Positions 1 through 8,964 are shown, counted from the first letter of the stretch. The stretch is 64,000 bases of DNA from an uncultured bacterium (GCA_938092135.1 CALLJL010000008.1:217501-281500), one strand, 5' to 3'. Notes: generated by a model not told the origin, from the letters alone. A program made the numbers and translations.

Positions 1-1
1 G

Positions 2-37
2 TTTATGCTTCAAATCAATTGGGAATTCTCCTCATGA
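2..37 (+). CDS. C-terminal end of an upstream gene (partial)
   Basis: The second reading frame is open from the window edge to a TGA at 35-37, which overlaps the ATG of the next gene at 34 (ATGA coupling). Only about eleven codons are visible. Because the following four genes are prepilin-type and tightly coupled, this is probably the tail of another minor pilin or secretion gene, but the residues themselves identify nothing. Confidence 0.35.
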   Translation, partial: FMLQINWEFSS

Positions 38-417
38 AAATAAGAAGAAATGGCCAGGGCCTAATTGAAGTCATCATCACTCTATTTCTAACAATTTCAA
101 TTTTCACAGGATTCTCCCAGCTCATTATTCAAGCCGCTCAACTGAAAAATAAAACAGATCGAATAAATCAGATGACTTGTCTTCTTATTAACCAGCTTGA
201 AGAATTAAGAAGCCAGGCTTTTGCTCAAACTAATTTTTTTAATGAGAATAAAGAAATATTAGAAGGTTTATTACCGGGCGAAAAATTTATTTGCCGGTGG
301 AAATTTATCCCGGAAGCACCTGCGGCCGGTCGAATTGAGATTGAAGTTGCTTCTTTGACTCATCCAAATCAGAAAGTTAGAGCTTCACTCTGGCTAACTT
401 CAATTTTGGGATTTTGA
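34..417 (+). CDS. Prepilin-like minor pilin/pseudopilin (PilV/GspI type)
   Basis: Small protein of about 127 residues with a type IV prepilin N-terminus: short basic leader, then a Gly followed by QGLIEV, putting Glu at +5 after the expected cleavage, then a hydrophobic helix of about 20 residues. Prepilin peptidase would cleave after that Gly and the helix would anchor it in the inner membrane for assembly into a type IV pilus or type II secretion pseudopilus. I chose the ATG at 34 instead of the TTG at 19 because it gives a normal short leader, overlaps the upstream stop, and has GGGA about nine bases ahead. Its stop overlaps the next start (TGATG). The PilV/GspI assignment rests on size and gene order only. 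Confidence 0.75.
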   Translation: MKIRRNGQGLIEVIITLFLTISIFTGFSQLIIQAAQLKNKTDRINQMTCLLINQLEELRSQAFAQTNFFNENKEILEGLLPGEKFICRWKFIPEAPAAGRIEIEVASLTHPNQKVRASLWLTSILGF

Positions 418-1166
418 TGGAAATAGAAATGTTTCGAATCAGATCTCGAGGCATGACTTTTATAGAATGCCTCATAGCTCTTTTCTTGATGCTTTTGATA
501 ATTGCCTCTTTGCTAGAGATAACACGGAGTTGCCGGCGTTTTTTCTTTACTCTTAAAGAATCCCAGGAATTTAACCAGGAAATTTGGGCTGGTCAAGATC
601 GAATTCGACAGGATTTAAATAAAGCTGGTCTCGGGCTTGAACCACTTCTTGTCTCTGGTCTTCTTTTAGCTGTCGAAAGCAAAGGAACGGGCTTAAGCAT
701 TTATTCTCGGGAATCTTCCTTTCCTTTGAAGATTGAGGCTCCGGCTGGTTCCACAACCATTCATGTTTCTCATAATAACTCCATTAGCCGAGGACAGCTA
801 ATCACCCTGATTGACGGGCAGAAGATTGAACTCTTCAGGACAGAAAAGGTTGAAAAAGATCGCCTAACTTTAAGTCAGCCTACCAAGGAAAGTTATTCCA
901 TTAATGGCTTCATTCTAGCCATCGAAGAAGTTTTTTACTATCTCGATGAAGAAAACAGAATTCTGCGCCGGCGGGTTAACGCAAGTTCAGGTCAACCTCT
1001 TCTTGAAAACGTAAAGCATTTCTCTTGGTCAATCGATAATTCTGGAAAAATTAAAATCACTCTGACCTTCGTAATAGCCAAAGAACTTTCAAGAGAAAAG
1101 GAGAGGAACTATGAAATTACAGCTTTTCCTAAGAATGTCCTCATCGCCCAAAGCAATCCTTATTAA
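417..1166 (+). CDS. Prepilin-like minor pilin/pseudopilin (PilW/GspJ type)
   Basis: About 249 residues. The N-terminus carries the prepilin motif GMTFIE (Gly at -1, Glu at +5) followed by a strongly hydrophobic helix rich in Leu and Ile. The rest is soluble and includes a segment that resembles the PilW/GspJ body, with an N-terminal RQDLNKAGLG region typical of that family. It starts by TGATG overlap with the previous gene; ATG 429 is an alternative. Position second in a four-gene prepilin block supports a role as a minor component of a pilus or pseudopilus tip. Its 3' end is overlapped by 56 bases by the next gene. Confidence 0.75.
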   Translation: MEIEMFRIRSRGMTFIECLIALFLMLLIIASLLEITRSCRRFFFTLKESQEFNQEIWAGQDRIRQDLNKAGLGLEPLLVSGLLLAVESKGTGLSIYSRESSFPLKIEAPAGSTTIHVSHNNSISRGQLITLIDGQKIELFRTEKVEKDRLTLSQPTKESYSINGFILAIEEVFYYLDEENRILRRRVNASSGQPLLENVKHFSWSIDNSGKIKITLTFVIAKELSREKERNYEITAFPKNVLIAQSNPY

Positions 1167-2724
1167 AAAAAAGATTGTTTTTTCGCGACAGGGTATAATT
1201 TATTTTTTCCCTATTTTTCTTATCTTTTTATTTCTAGCCCTTGGCATTTTAATGTTAAGCCAGATTCATTTAAAGCTCGGTGGAATTAGAACCCAGCTTG
1301 CCCTTTCTAACCTGGCCGCGGAAAATGGTCTTAAAATGGGCTATCTTTTTCTCTGGGAAAAAATTGAAGGATCGACTTGGCCTATTATCATAGATGATTC
1401 AGACTGGAAAATATTTCTTTCAAAGCCCGATGATAAATTCTGCTTATGGCTCCTGTCGAGGATTTTAGGGATAGAATTTCCCTTTTATCTCGAATCCGGA
1501 TGGGAAAATATGCTTTGGAAAACCGATGTTTCCCTTAATATCAAGAAAATAAACCTTTTAACTAATTTTATTCAGGCTGATATGCTTATAAATTTGAAAG
1601 CTAAAGGTAAAATAGGGCCCTCTTCTTTATCAAGATTATCTTATTTAATGGTGGAATCAAGTTTAATGGCCGGCTATTTGCCTTTAACCTTCTTTCCCCT
1701 TCTTATTGAACGCAAATTGGATCTCGAAGAGCAATCAAATTATCTCCAATCAAAAAAGATTGATTTGGTTATTGATAGGAAAACGAATCTCCCCTTGAAG
1801 CCCTTTTTTAGTCAAGGAGAAATGATATCAAGAAATATTTCTCCTTTTCTTGAGAAAGGACTAAAAATCAAATTTTTTGAACCTGATAGAATTAACCCTA
1901 TGATTCTCCGCAAAGTTCTTGGTCTTGAAGAAAATTCGGCTCCTGTCCCCGATGGAGTTTATCTTATAAAGGATGATTTTGGGTTAGGTGGAATCTTTGT
2001 CCAAGGAAATCTTGATGAGCTTTTACTCTCTTGTGAAGAAGGCTATCAAATTATGTCTTTTCGCCAAATGGATAAAAATTGGGAAATTAGCTTTAATCCA
2101 TCGCTGAACCAGACTATCTGGACAACACCTGAGAAAAGTTTTATTTACGACACCTTACCTAATAACATCATTTTGATTAATGGAAATGTTCTTTCTTTTG
2201 GAGGAAAAGATGGCAAAGAAGTGACCGTGATGGCCGTGCCTCCGCCTCCCTCAATTTTGCCTGGAATTAGATTGTGCTTCGTCACTTCGGGCCAAGTAAA
2301 CATTACTTCTCCCTTTTTTCAACCAAATTTAGAAATGCTTCCGGGCATACCTTATGTTAAAAAGAATCAATCGCAGGTTATTATTTTTTCTTCTGGAAAA
2401 GATTTAATAACGGGAGAAGAAAATGAAGCTTCAATTATTATCAATCCAGGGGAAAGAAACGAAATAATAATAGAAGCTAATTTAACCTCGTTGGGAAAGG
2501 GGGTTATTATCGAAGGGACGGGAAAGGAAGTAATAATTAAAGGAGGAGTTCAAGCCGCGGCAATTGAAAACTCCTCTTCCTTTTTAAAAATCATCCCTCT
2601 TTCTGCCCCTTCCCTTCTCCTGAACCTAGGAGAACTCGCTCCTTTACCCCAAAAACCTCTGGCTATCCTGGTTCGACTTAAACCAGCAGAATGGAGGGAA
2701 AATGAAAGGATTTACACTAATTGA
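1111..2724 (+). CDS. PilX/GspK-like pilus assembly protein
   Basis: A 537-residue protein with a basic N-terminus, an RQG sequence and then a long hydrophobic segment (roughly residues 27-50), as in PilX/GspK proteins, which sit at pilus or pseudopilus tips. The usual Glu at +5 is absent, as is known for GspK-type proteins. The C-terminal half is rich in short beta-strand and Gly-containing repeats, including ILINGNVLSFGG, resembling the beta-solenoid region of large PilX-like proteins. The ATG has a good GGAG ribosome site and lies inside the preceding gene, so translation is probably coupled. Exact family is uncertain. Confidence 0.6.
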   Translation: MKLQLFLRMSSSPKAILIKKKIVFSRQGIIYFFPIFLIFLFLALGILMLSQIHLKLGGIRTQLALSNLAAENGLKMGYLFLWEKIEGSTWPIIIDDSDWKIFLSKPDDKFCLWLLSRILGIEFPFYLESGWENMLWKTDVSLNIKKINLLTNFIQADMLINLKAKGKIGPSSLSRLSYLMVESSLMAGYLPLTFFPLLIERKLDLEEQSNYLQSKKIDLVIDRKTNLPLKPFFSQGEMISRNISPFLEKGLKIKFFEPDRINPMILRKVLGLEENSAPVPDGVYLIKDDFGLGGIFVQGNLDELLLSCEEGYQIMSFRQMDKNWEISFNPSLNQTIWTTPEKSFIYDTLPNNIILINGNVLSFGGKDGKEVTVMAVPPPPSILPGIRLCFVTSGQVNITSPFFQPNLEMLPGIPYVKKNQSQVIIFSSGKDLITGEENEASIIINPGERNEIIIEANLTSLGKGVIIEGTGKEVIIKGGVQAAAIENSSSFLKIIPLSAPSLLLNLGELAPLPQKPLAILVRLKPAEWRENERIYTN

Positions 2725-3121
2725 AAATCTTACAGTTGTGGCCATACTTGGTTTCGTGATAATTATTGCCGTTCCTTTTCAGGCTAAGATTCGCCATCGT
2801 TATGCCTTGGAAATGGCTGTTTGGGAAATTCACTCTAAGATGAATTATCTGAAATATCAAGCGATGAAAAACTCCACCCCCTACCGTTTACAGATTTTTG
2901 ACTATGGTTATAGAATCGAAAAATATGATCCTTTATCGGGTTGGAAAAGGGTGGAGCAAAAGATTATTCTGGATACTCGCCTGGAGGCAAACAACTCACC
3001 TATTTTTTATCCTGAAGGAACAGTCTCTAACCTCGCCTCAATAACCATTTCCAATTCAGCAGGAAAATATCGCTTGACCTTAGCCATTTCCGGAAGGATC
3101 AAAATTATTCGTCTGGCTTGA
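2702..3121 (+). CDS. Prepilin-like pseudopilin (GspH/FimT type)
   Basis: A 139-residue protein starting with the textbook prepilin motif KGFTLIE and a hydrophobic helix, followed by a short beta-rich domain that matches the GspH/FimT organisation in length and in the pattern of a conserved MNYLKYQAM segment after the helix. It overlaps the previous gene by 23 bases and closes the cluster. Its last 17 bases overlap the 3' end of the convergent response-regulator gene. It would be processed by prepilin peptidase and assembled at the tip of a type IV pilus or type II secretion pseudopilus; the window lacks the ATPase, secretin and platform genes. Confidence 0.8.
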   Translation: MKGFTLIENLTVVAILGFVIIIAVPFQAKIRHRYALEMAVWEIHSKMNYLKYQAMKNSTPYRLQIFDYGYRIEKYDPLSGWKRVEQKIILDTRLEANNSPIFYPEGTVSNLASITISNSAGKYRLTLAISGRIKIIRLA

Positions 3122-3857
3122 GATAGCGATAAATTGTTTCCATTAAGGAAAAATATTCAAAGGGGTAAATAAGAAAATCATCAGCCCCAATCTTCTTTAG
3201 AAGATCGCTTAATTTTTCTTCAGAGATGTCGGGGCAAAAAATGAGAAGAGGGATTGAACTTAATCTTTGATCAGCTTTAACCCTCTGAATAAATTCTTCC
3301 CTTCTATTATCCTTCTGAGTCACTTCGAAGATAATCAGATTAGGTCTGATTGAAGCTAGCTTTTCAATGTTCTTTTGGTTGGGAATCATGGTCTCAATTT
3401 TTAAATGCATTTTGCCTAAATACATGACGAGCTGGGTATAAGCAGTTGAAACCGAAGAGATTACAGCCACCACCCCTTTTCTTTTTTGCTTCCCGGCAAA
3501 TCTTTCGACAACTCTGAGCAGATGCTTGGGATCACAGGGTTTCTTTAAAAAATCCTTAATTCCGACCCGATAGCATTCCTCAACGAATTTTGGGATAGTC
3601 ATACCTGATAGAGCCACTATTGGAATTGCTTTGGTCTCGGGCAAGCTTAAAAGCTTAACTGCTGCCTCCAGGCCATGCATTCCGGGCAAAATCATATCTA
3701 AAATAATTAGCGCCGGCTTTTCCTTTTTTGCCAGTTCAATTCCCTCGGGTGCCCTGTCTGCTACAAGAACTTCATAACCTGAGCTTTTCAGCTGCCGGCT
3801 TATAAATTCACTCTGGACGGGATCATCCTCAATTAACAATATTTTAGCTTTAGCCAT
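3105..3857 (-). CDS. Response regulator with one intact and one degenerate receiver domain
   Basis: A 250-residue protein without an output domain. Residues about 4-118 form a canonical receiver: acidic pair D11/D12, phosphoacceptor D54 in IILDMILPG, S84 and K105. Residues about 128-247 look like a second receiver fold, with hydrophobic beta-strands and a final YRYL helix, but the phosphoacceptor position is Glu (E178 in LIIFEV) and the acidic pocket is missing. The protein probably acts through protein contacts, with the second domain locked or serving as a dimer platform. It converges on the pilin cluster with a 17-base overlap, so a role in pilus or surface control is possible but unproven. 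Confidence 0.8.
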   Translation of the reverse strand: MAKAKILLIEDDPVQSEFISRQLKSSGYEVLVADRAPEGIELAKKEKPALIILDMILPGMHGLEAAVKLLSLPETKAIPIVALSGMTIPKFVEECYRVGIKDFLKKPCDPKHLLRVVERFAGKQKRKGVVAVISSVSTAYTQLVMYLGKMHLKIETMIPNQKNIEKLASIRPNLIIFEVTQKDNRREEFIQRVKADQRLSSIPLLIFCPDISEEKLSDLLKKIGADDFLIYPFEYFSLMETIYRYLKPDE

Positions 3858-4096
3858 GAAACCCCTTTATTAAATTGCCTATTTAAACTTAGATAAATAA
3901 ATAATATTTTTTTTTATAATTGAAGTCAAAATTAATTTTTCAATCAGATCGTCTGAAATTGTCGAACTTTCGATTCAGGCTTAAAGGATGACTCTAAAAA
4001 ACAAATGAAGGAAGAATCTATTTTTCCTAAAAATAATTAGGAAAGCTCCTCAAACTTCTAAAATCTTAAATTAAAATGGTCTGACTAAGGCATTAA

Positions 4097-4125
4097 TTGC
4101 AATTGCCCTTTTTTTGATATATAAA
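4097..4125 (+). promoter_or_regulatory. Putative sigma-70-type promoter of the S9 peptidase gene
   Basis: TTGCAA at 4097-4102 and TATAAA at 4120-4125 are separated by 17 bases, upstream of a strong GGAGG ribosome site and the ATG at 4153. The match is reasonable, but the flank is very AT-rich, so chance is possible. Confidence 0.4.
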
Positions 4126-4152
4126 ATTTTACACAAAAAAGGAGGTATAAAT

Positions 4153-6564
4153 ATGGAATCCAGAAAATTTAAATTGATAATCATTCTTTTGGCTTCTTTT
4201 TTATTAGTGTTAGCTAATTTTCTCATTTCCCAGGAGAAATATAAAGTTCCTCCCGCTGAGGTGGTCAAAATTTTAGAAGCCCCACCTTTTCCTCGAGCCA
4301 TCCTCAGTCCTAAGGCCGATTTTATGGTTCTTATTGATTATGAATCCATGCCCTCTATTGCTGAGCTAGCTAAACCCTTTTTACGCCTGGCCGGGTTAAG
4401 AATAACCCCTCATAACAACAGTCGGCAACAATTAACCTTTAATACAGGGCTTTCCTTACTTTCATTGAAAACAAATAAAATCCAAAAAATTCCCATCCCT
4501 GAAGGAACAAAATTTGGCACTCTTCAATGGTCACCTGATGGCTCAAAATTTGCTTTTCTCAGACATAAAGAAAATGGCCTAGAAATCTGGGTAGTTGACA
4601 CTTTAACAACAGCCATAAAAACTCTTGATTTACCTCCTATAAATGCTGTTCTGACTTCCGGTTTTACCTGGCTCCCGGGCGGTCGCAAACTTCTGGCCTT
4701 TACTGTTCCCGAAAATAGAGGAGCGCCCCCTTCTCGGTCTGTTGTTCCAGAGGGACCTGATGTGCAAGAAACAGCTGGTAAATTTTCAAGAGCTTGGACT
4801 TACCAGGACCTCCTAACTTCTCCTTATGATTGCGATCTCTTTGACTATTATGCAACTTCCCAGCTAATTGAAATTGATTTAGACAGGGGAGACAAGAGAA
4901 AAATTGGCGGACCTGGACTCTATTCTTTAGCTGACTATAGCCCTGACGGTAATTATATTCTGATCAACCGAATTAAAAGACCTTACTCCTATCATGTCCC
5001 TTACTCCAGTTTCCCCCATAATTATGAAATCTGGGATAAAGACGGCAATCTAGTTCATCTGCTGGCCGACCTTCCTCTGGCTGACGAGGTTCCGGTTAAT
5101 GGTGTACCCAAGGGAGTTCGCTCGCCTGAATGGCAGCCTCTCAAACCAGCTACTCTTATCTGGGTAGAAGCGCTGGATGAAGGCGATCCTGAAAAGCAAG
5201 TTCCCCATCGCGATCGAATATTGGCTCTTGATGCGCCCTTTAAAAATCAACCCAGAGAAATCATGCGTCTTGAAAATCGATATGCCGGCATTGAATGGCT
5301 CGGACAGACAGGTCTGGCTTTTGTTTCGGAGAGCAACTGGCGGCGAAGGTGGCGGACGACCTTCCTTAAGGATTTTGAGCATCCTGAAAAGCCGGCTCGC
5401 AAAATCTTTGATCTTAGCGCCCTTGATGCCTATAACGATCCCGGGAGGCCGGTAATGGTCACTACAATTAACGGGGAAAGAGTAGCCTTACAGGAGAAGG
5501 ATTGGATTTATTTGGCTGGCGCCGGAGCTTCCCCTGAAGGCGATCGTCCGTTCCTGGATCGCTTTAATTTAACCACGGGCGAGAAAAAGAGGCTTTTCCG
5601 TTGCCCTCCTAGGCGCTATGAGTCTTTTGTGGGCTTTTCGGGTATCAGCAAAGATATGATAATCATAACATCTGAATCCCAGACAGAGCCACCCAATTAT
5701 TACTTAGTTAATTTAAAAACTGGTAAAAAAACAGCTTTAACCAATTTTCCTGATCCAGCCCCCCAACTTACAACTATGCGAAAAGAGCTTATTAAATATA
5801 AGCGCAGCGATGGAGTTGAACTCTCTGGTATGCTTTATTTGCCTCCTGGATACAAACAGGGAGAAAGACTTCCAGTCGTTGTTTGGGCCTATCCAAGAGA
5901 GTATACTGATCCTCAGACAGCGGGACAAGTTCGTGGCTCTCCCTATAGATTCACCTTTTTCCGGGGCGCTTCTCAGTTGTTTTTTGTCACCCAGGGTTAC
6001 GCTGTTCTTGATGATGCCCAGATGCCTGTTATTGGCGACCCGAAAACAGTCAATGATACTTTTGTTGATCAGATTGTAGCTAATGCTAAAGCTGCCATTG
6101 ATACCCTTGATGCCCTTGGCGTTGGGGACCCAAAAAGGGTAGGCATAGGCGGCCATAGCTATGGAGCTTTTATGACCGCTAATTTACTTGCTCACTCAGA
6201 CTTGTTCGCCGCCGGGATTGCCAGAAGTGGGGCTTATAATCGAACTTTAACACCCTTTGGTTTCCAGAATGAGCGCCGAACACTTTGGGAAGCGCCTGAA
6301 ACCTATATTAAAATGTCGCCTTTTATGTTTGCCCATAAAATAAACGAGCCCATTTTGATCATCCATGGACAGGCCGATAATAATGCTGGAACTCATCCAA
6401 TTCAATCAGAAAGGCTTTTCCATGCTCTTCGAGGCCATGGAGCCACGGCGCGTCTCGTTATGCTTCCCTATGAGAGCCATGGCTATTCGGCCCGAGAATC
6501 CATTTTTCACGTCCTGGCGGAAATGTTTGAGTGGTTTGATAAATATGTGAAGAATAAAAAATAA
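4153..6564 (+). CDS. Secreted S9-family peptidase (glutamyl endopeptidase-like)
   Basis: About 803 residues from the ATG that follows a strong GGAGG site. An N-terminal signal peptide or anchor (residues 6-25) is followed by a beta-propeller region with TolB/WD-like strands and a C-terminal alpha/beta-hydrolase domain. The serine protease triad is visible: S669 in GGHSYGAF, D742 in GQADNNAG and H776 in YESHGYSARES. These motifs and the length match the S9D glutamyl endopeptidase branch of the prolyl oligopeptidase family, which cuts after Glu in peptides. It likely works in the periplasm in peptide scavenging. It appears monocistronic, with 200 bases after its stop. Confidence 0.88.
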   Translation: MESRKFKLIIILLASFLLVLANFLISQEKYKVPPAEVVKILEAPPFPRAILSPKADFMVLIDYESMPSIAELAKPFLRLAGLRITPHNNSRQQLTFNTGLSLLSLKTNKIQKIPIPEGTKFGTLQWSPDGSKFAFLRHKENGLEIWVVDTLTTAIKTLDLPPINAVLTSGFTWLPGGRKLLAFTVPENRGAPPSRSVVPEGPDVQETAGKFSRAWTYQDLLTSPYDCDLFDYYATSQLIEIDLDRGDKRKIGGPGLYSLADYSPDGNYILINRIKRPYSYHVPYSSFPHNYEIWDKDGNLVHLLADLPLADEVPVNGVPKGVRSPEWQPLKPATLIWVEALDEGDPEKQVPHRDRILALDAPFKNQPREIMRLENRYAGIEWLGQTGLAFVSESNWRRRWRTTFLKDFEHPEKPARKIFDLSALDAYNDPGRPVMVTTINGERVALQEKDWIYLAGAGASPEGDRPFLDRFNLTTGEKKRLFRCPPRRYESFVGFSGISKDMIIITSESQTEPPNYYLVNLKTGKKTALTNFPDPAPQLTTMRKELIKYKRSDGVELSGMLYLPPGYKQGERLPVVVWAYPREYTDPQTAGQVRGSPYRFTFFRGASQLFFVTQGYAVLDDAQMPVIGDPKTVNDTFVDQIVANAKAAIDTLDALGVGDPKRVGIGGHSYGAFMTANLLAHSDLFAAGIARSGAYNRTLTPFGFQNERRTLWEAPETYIKMSPFMFAHKINEPILIIHGQADNNAGTHPIQSERLFHALRGHGATARLVMLPYESHGYSARESIFHVLAEMFEWFDKYVKNKK

Positions 6565-6765
6565 TTAATTCCTGGAACTTATTACCGTTAATCTGCTTTA
6601 TAAAGAAGAAAGGAATTACATTTTATAGGTGAAAGGGTTGTCAGATTAAATTTAGACTCATCTTCTTTTTCTAATAATTTTAATTTGAATTTTTCATTTG
6701 CCTTTAAAACAAAGAGAAATTAAAATAATATTGTCTTGTCAAGGATAAAAAGGGGAGAAAATTAG

Positions 6766-7344
6766 ATGAAAAAACCAAAACTTTTCGTGATTTTCTGTTT
6801 TATTCTCCTGTTACCTGCGGTAATTTTTGTCCTTCCTCCATTTATCTTTCCAGTTGCTTTTCAAGCTCAAGAGAGGATCGGCGAAATCACGCTCAAGTCA
6901 ATTGAGCCTTTTGTTTATTTTTCCCTGAGGCAGAAGGGTTCATTTGAATCAATAGATATGATAATTAATCAGTTAATAGAAACTGCGAGAAGCCAGAATG
7001 TTTATCCTGCCGGCCCCCTTCTAACCATATTTCATGGCGATCTCACCAGCATTGATCCAGCAAAGATGGAGTGGGAAATTGGTTTTCCTGTGACTCCTCA
7101 AGCCCTTGTTCAAGCTCCTCTTGAAAGAAAAATCTGGGAATTTTCCCCGGTGGTGGCCTGTATTCATGCCGGTCCTTACGAAAAAATGGGCGAAACTATC
7201 AGAAAAATGCTGGACTGGATGGAGGCAAATGGATATATCCAAGCTGGTCCCTTACTTGAGAGATCCATCGAAGAGGACCCTACAAGAATAAGACCGAATT
7301 ATCTACGCGTTGAAATTTGGATTCCCTGTAAAAAAATAGATTAA
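6766..7344 (+). CDS. Membrane-anchored GyrI-like effector-binding domain protein
   Basis: 192 residues: a hydrophobic N-terminal segment (about 8-35) followed by a GyrI/AraC-type effector-binding domain (about 40-190). Family hallmarks include a closing stretch in which PLLERSIEEDP and RVEIWIPCKK resemble the canonical ending of stand-alone GyrI-like proteins. The domain binds small hydrophobic or cationic ligands. The family is usually cytosolic or fused to a DNA-binding domain; here it is exported or anchored. A GGGAG ribosome site lies ahead of the ATG. No linked partner gene indicates the ligand. Confidence 0.7.
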   Translation: MKKPKLFVIFCFILLLPAVIFVLPPFIFPVAFQAQERIGEITLKSIEPFVYFSLRQKGSFESIDMIINQLIETARSQNVYPAGPLLTIFHGDLTSIDPAKMEWEIGFPVTPQALVQAPLERKIWEFSPVVACIHAGPYEKMGETIRKMLDWMEANGYIQAGPLLERSIEEDPTRIRPNYLRVEIWIPCKKID

Positions 7345-7455
7345 TTCATCTCTTCTCTTATATTAAGAACTCCTCTTTCTTTAAATACTCCGCCTAAGCT
7401 TTGAATCTTTTTCTTTTTTTAGAAATCTTTTTATGGGGATTACCTTCGAGAATTA

Positions 7456-8154
7456 TTACGTTTCCTGAACTTTCAATTGACCAGCGCAAGCCTTAACGCA
7501 AATCCCACAAATATGCTGACCGACAAAACCTTGCCGACGAAACTCATCGAGCTTGCGAAAACAGGCTAAATGGTCAAAATGCGCTGGATCTTCATGAATC
7601 GCTTGAGCTGGACAGACACTCAGGCATCGAAAGCACTCACCGCAACCACTATTTATCGGAGAATTGGGTCGAAGGGGCATGTTAGTTAAAATAGTCACCA
7701 GCCTGAATCTTGAGCCCAGCGTCGGATTAACCAAGAGATTGTTCCGGCCTATCCAGCCCAACCCAGCGAGCTGGCCCATTTTTTTATGGGAAAGATGGGC
7801 TCGCTGATTTTTCCAATCTATCACTTGCGATGCTGGAATCGGAAGAGCTTGATAACCTTCTTTTTCAATAAATATAGCAAGCCTTAGAGCCAAGCGATCT
7901 AACTCATTATTCAATTGCCGATAATGGTGAAAATAAAGCCGGGTGGGGTGATCAATAATATCATCAAGCACTGAAGAAAGGACCCTTTTGGCCAGAACAA
8001 TGGCCCGGGTGAAGAGGTTTTTTACAGGCTCGGCCAAATTGAATTCCTTTCTTACTTCATAAATGTCAGCAATGCCGAAAAGATCAATCTCCCAGCTTTC
8101 AAGGAAAGAAATCAATTTTTCTTTATTAGCAGCTTCTAGAATTTCTGATTTCAT
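7456..8154 (-). CDS. QueG-like 4Fe-4S protein (epoxyqueuosine reductase paralogue)
   Basis: 232 residues. The C-terminal part carries two [4Fe-4S] cysteine groups: C171-x2-C174-x2-C177-x3-C181-Pro, and C198 with C216-x2-C219-x3-C223. The N-terminal domain, with GLGWIGRNNLLVNP, matches the cobalamin-binding part of the QueG family. Full QueG enzymes, which reduce epoxyqueuosine in tRNA, are about 350 residues with a HEAT-like C-terminal domain that is absent here. The protein may therefore be a short QueG paralogue acting on another substrate. It is divergent from ndk and convergent with the GyrI-like gene. Confidence 0.75.
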   Translation of the reverse strand: MKSEILEAANKEKLISFLESWEIDLFGIADIYEVRKEFNLAEPVKNLFTRAIVLAKRVLSSVLDDIIDHPTRLYFHHYRQLNNELDRLALRLAIFIEKEGYQALPIPASQVIDWKNQRAHLSHKKMGQLAGLGWIGRNNLLVNPTLGSRFRLVTILTNMPLRPNSPINSGCGECFRCLSVCPAQAIHEDPAHFDHLACFRKLDEFRRQGFVGQHICGICVKACAGQLKVQET

Positions 8155-8208
8155 TCTGTCTTCACGGGCATTTTAATGGCAGAGTTGACTTTTTGTCAAT
8201 CAGGACAA

Positions 8209-8237
8209 TTGACCTCTTAAAATTAATTGGCTATAAA
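8209..8237 (+). promoter_or_regulatory. Putative sigma-70-type promoter of ndk
   Basis: TTGACC at 8209-8214 and TATAAA at 8232-8237 with a 17-base spacer, 55 bases before the ndk ATG. This is among the best promoter matches in the window. A nearby TTGAC-N5-GTCAA dyad at 8185-8199 also holds a TTGACA facing the QueG-like gene, but its -10 is poor. Confidence 0.55.
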
Positions 8238-8291
8238 TTAAATTTTATAGCAAATTTAAATTTTAATATCCTTTTTTAAAAGGGAGAAAAA

Positions 8292-8699
8292 ATGGAAAGG
8301 ACATTGGCCATCATTAAACCAGATGCAGTTAAGAAAAGGATTATCGGCAAAATAATTCAGCGGATTGAGGATGAGGGATTCAAAATTATTGAAATGAAGC
8401 TTCTTCGCCTGACCAAAGAACAAGCCGAGGCCTTTTATATTGTTCATAAGAACAAGCCCTTTTATAAAAGCTTAACCGAATTCATGTCATCGGGAGAGAT
8501 AGTCGTTATGGTTCTGGAAAAAGAAAATGCCATTTCTCACTGGCGGGAGGTGATGGGAGCAACTGATCCGGCCTTAGCCAAACCAGGAACAATTCGACAT
8601 ACCTACGGATTTTCTATAGAAAGAAATGCTGTTCATGGTTCTGATGGTCCGGATACGGCTGAATGGGAAATAAACTTTTTCTTCCCTAAATTAAAATAA
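8292..8699 (+). CDS. ndk: Nucleoside diphosphate kinase
   Basis: 135 residues, the normal length for bacterial Ndk. It moves the gamma-phosphate of ATP onto other nucleoside diphosphates through a phosphohistidine. The catalytic H115 lies in the signature NAVHGSD, the start has the family TLAIIKPDAV segment, and the nucleotide-binding Lys (K9) and RxxxGATDP-type segment are present. A GGGAG ribosome site precedes the ATG. It has its own promoter and is followed by a perfect 10-bp hairpin. Confidence 0.97.
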   Translation: MERTLAIIKPDAVKKRIIGKIIQRIEDEGFKIIEMKLLRLTKEQAEAFYIVHKNKPFYKSLTEFMSSGEIVVMVLEKENAISHWREVMGATDPALAKPGTIRHTYGFSIERNAVHGSDGPDTAEWEINFFFPKLK

Positions 8700-8712
8700 A
8701 AAATTTATAATA

Positions 8713-8750
8713 CAAAATATAGGGTCTTTTGTTAAAAATACTATATTTTG
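8713..8750. terminator. Hairpin after ndk, possible terminator
   Basis: CAAAATATAG at 8713-8722 is the exact reverse complement of CTATATTTTG at 8741-8750, with an 18-base loop. It lies 14 bases after the ndk stop. The stem is A/T-rich and the run after it is only partly T-rich, so it is a weak terminator or an mRNA-stabilising hairpin. Confidence 0.4.
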
Positions 8751-8821
8751 AATTTGATCATTTGAATAATTAGACTATCTTTTTAAAATTTTTATAAATT
8801 ATCATCATAAATAAAAAAAAC

Positions 8822-8850
8822 TTGACAAATTATAATAAGTTTTTTAATTT
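8822..8850 (+). promoter_or_regulatory. Possible promoter for the exported peptide/CHAT unit
   Basis: A perfect TTGACA at 8822-8827 is followed after 17 bases by TAATTT at 8845-8850. The -35 is excellent, the -10 weak. It faces the small exported peptide gene 115 bases downstream. Confidence 0.3.
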
Positions 8851-8964
8851 TATTTTGCGCCTTGGATGAGAATGAGAAGGGGTCCTTAATTCCATCTTAT
8901 CAAAAGTGGATCTCTTCTTTTCATTCTTCTGTCCAGGCCAAAAAATCTCAACAAGGAGGTCAAA

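Noticed and set aside
4071-4301. 76-residue minus-strand frame over the S9 peptidase start
   Set aside because: Shadow of the signal peptide region of a certain gene; no ribosome site.
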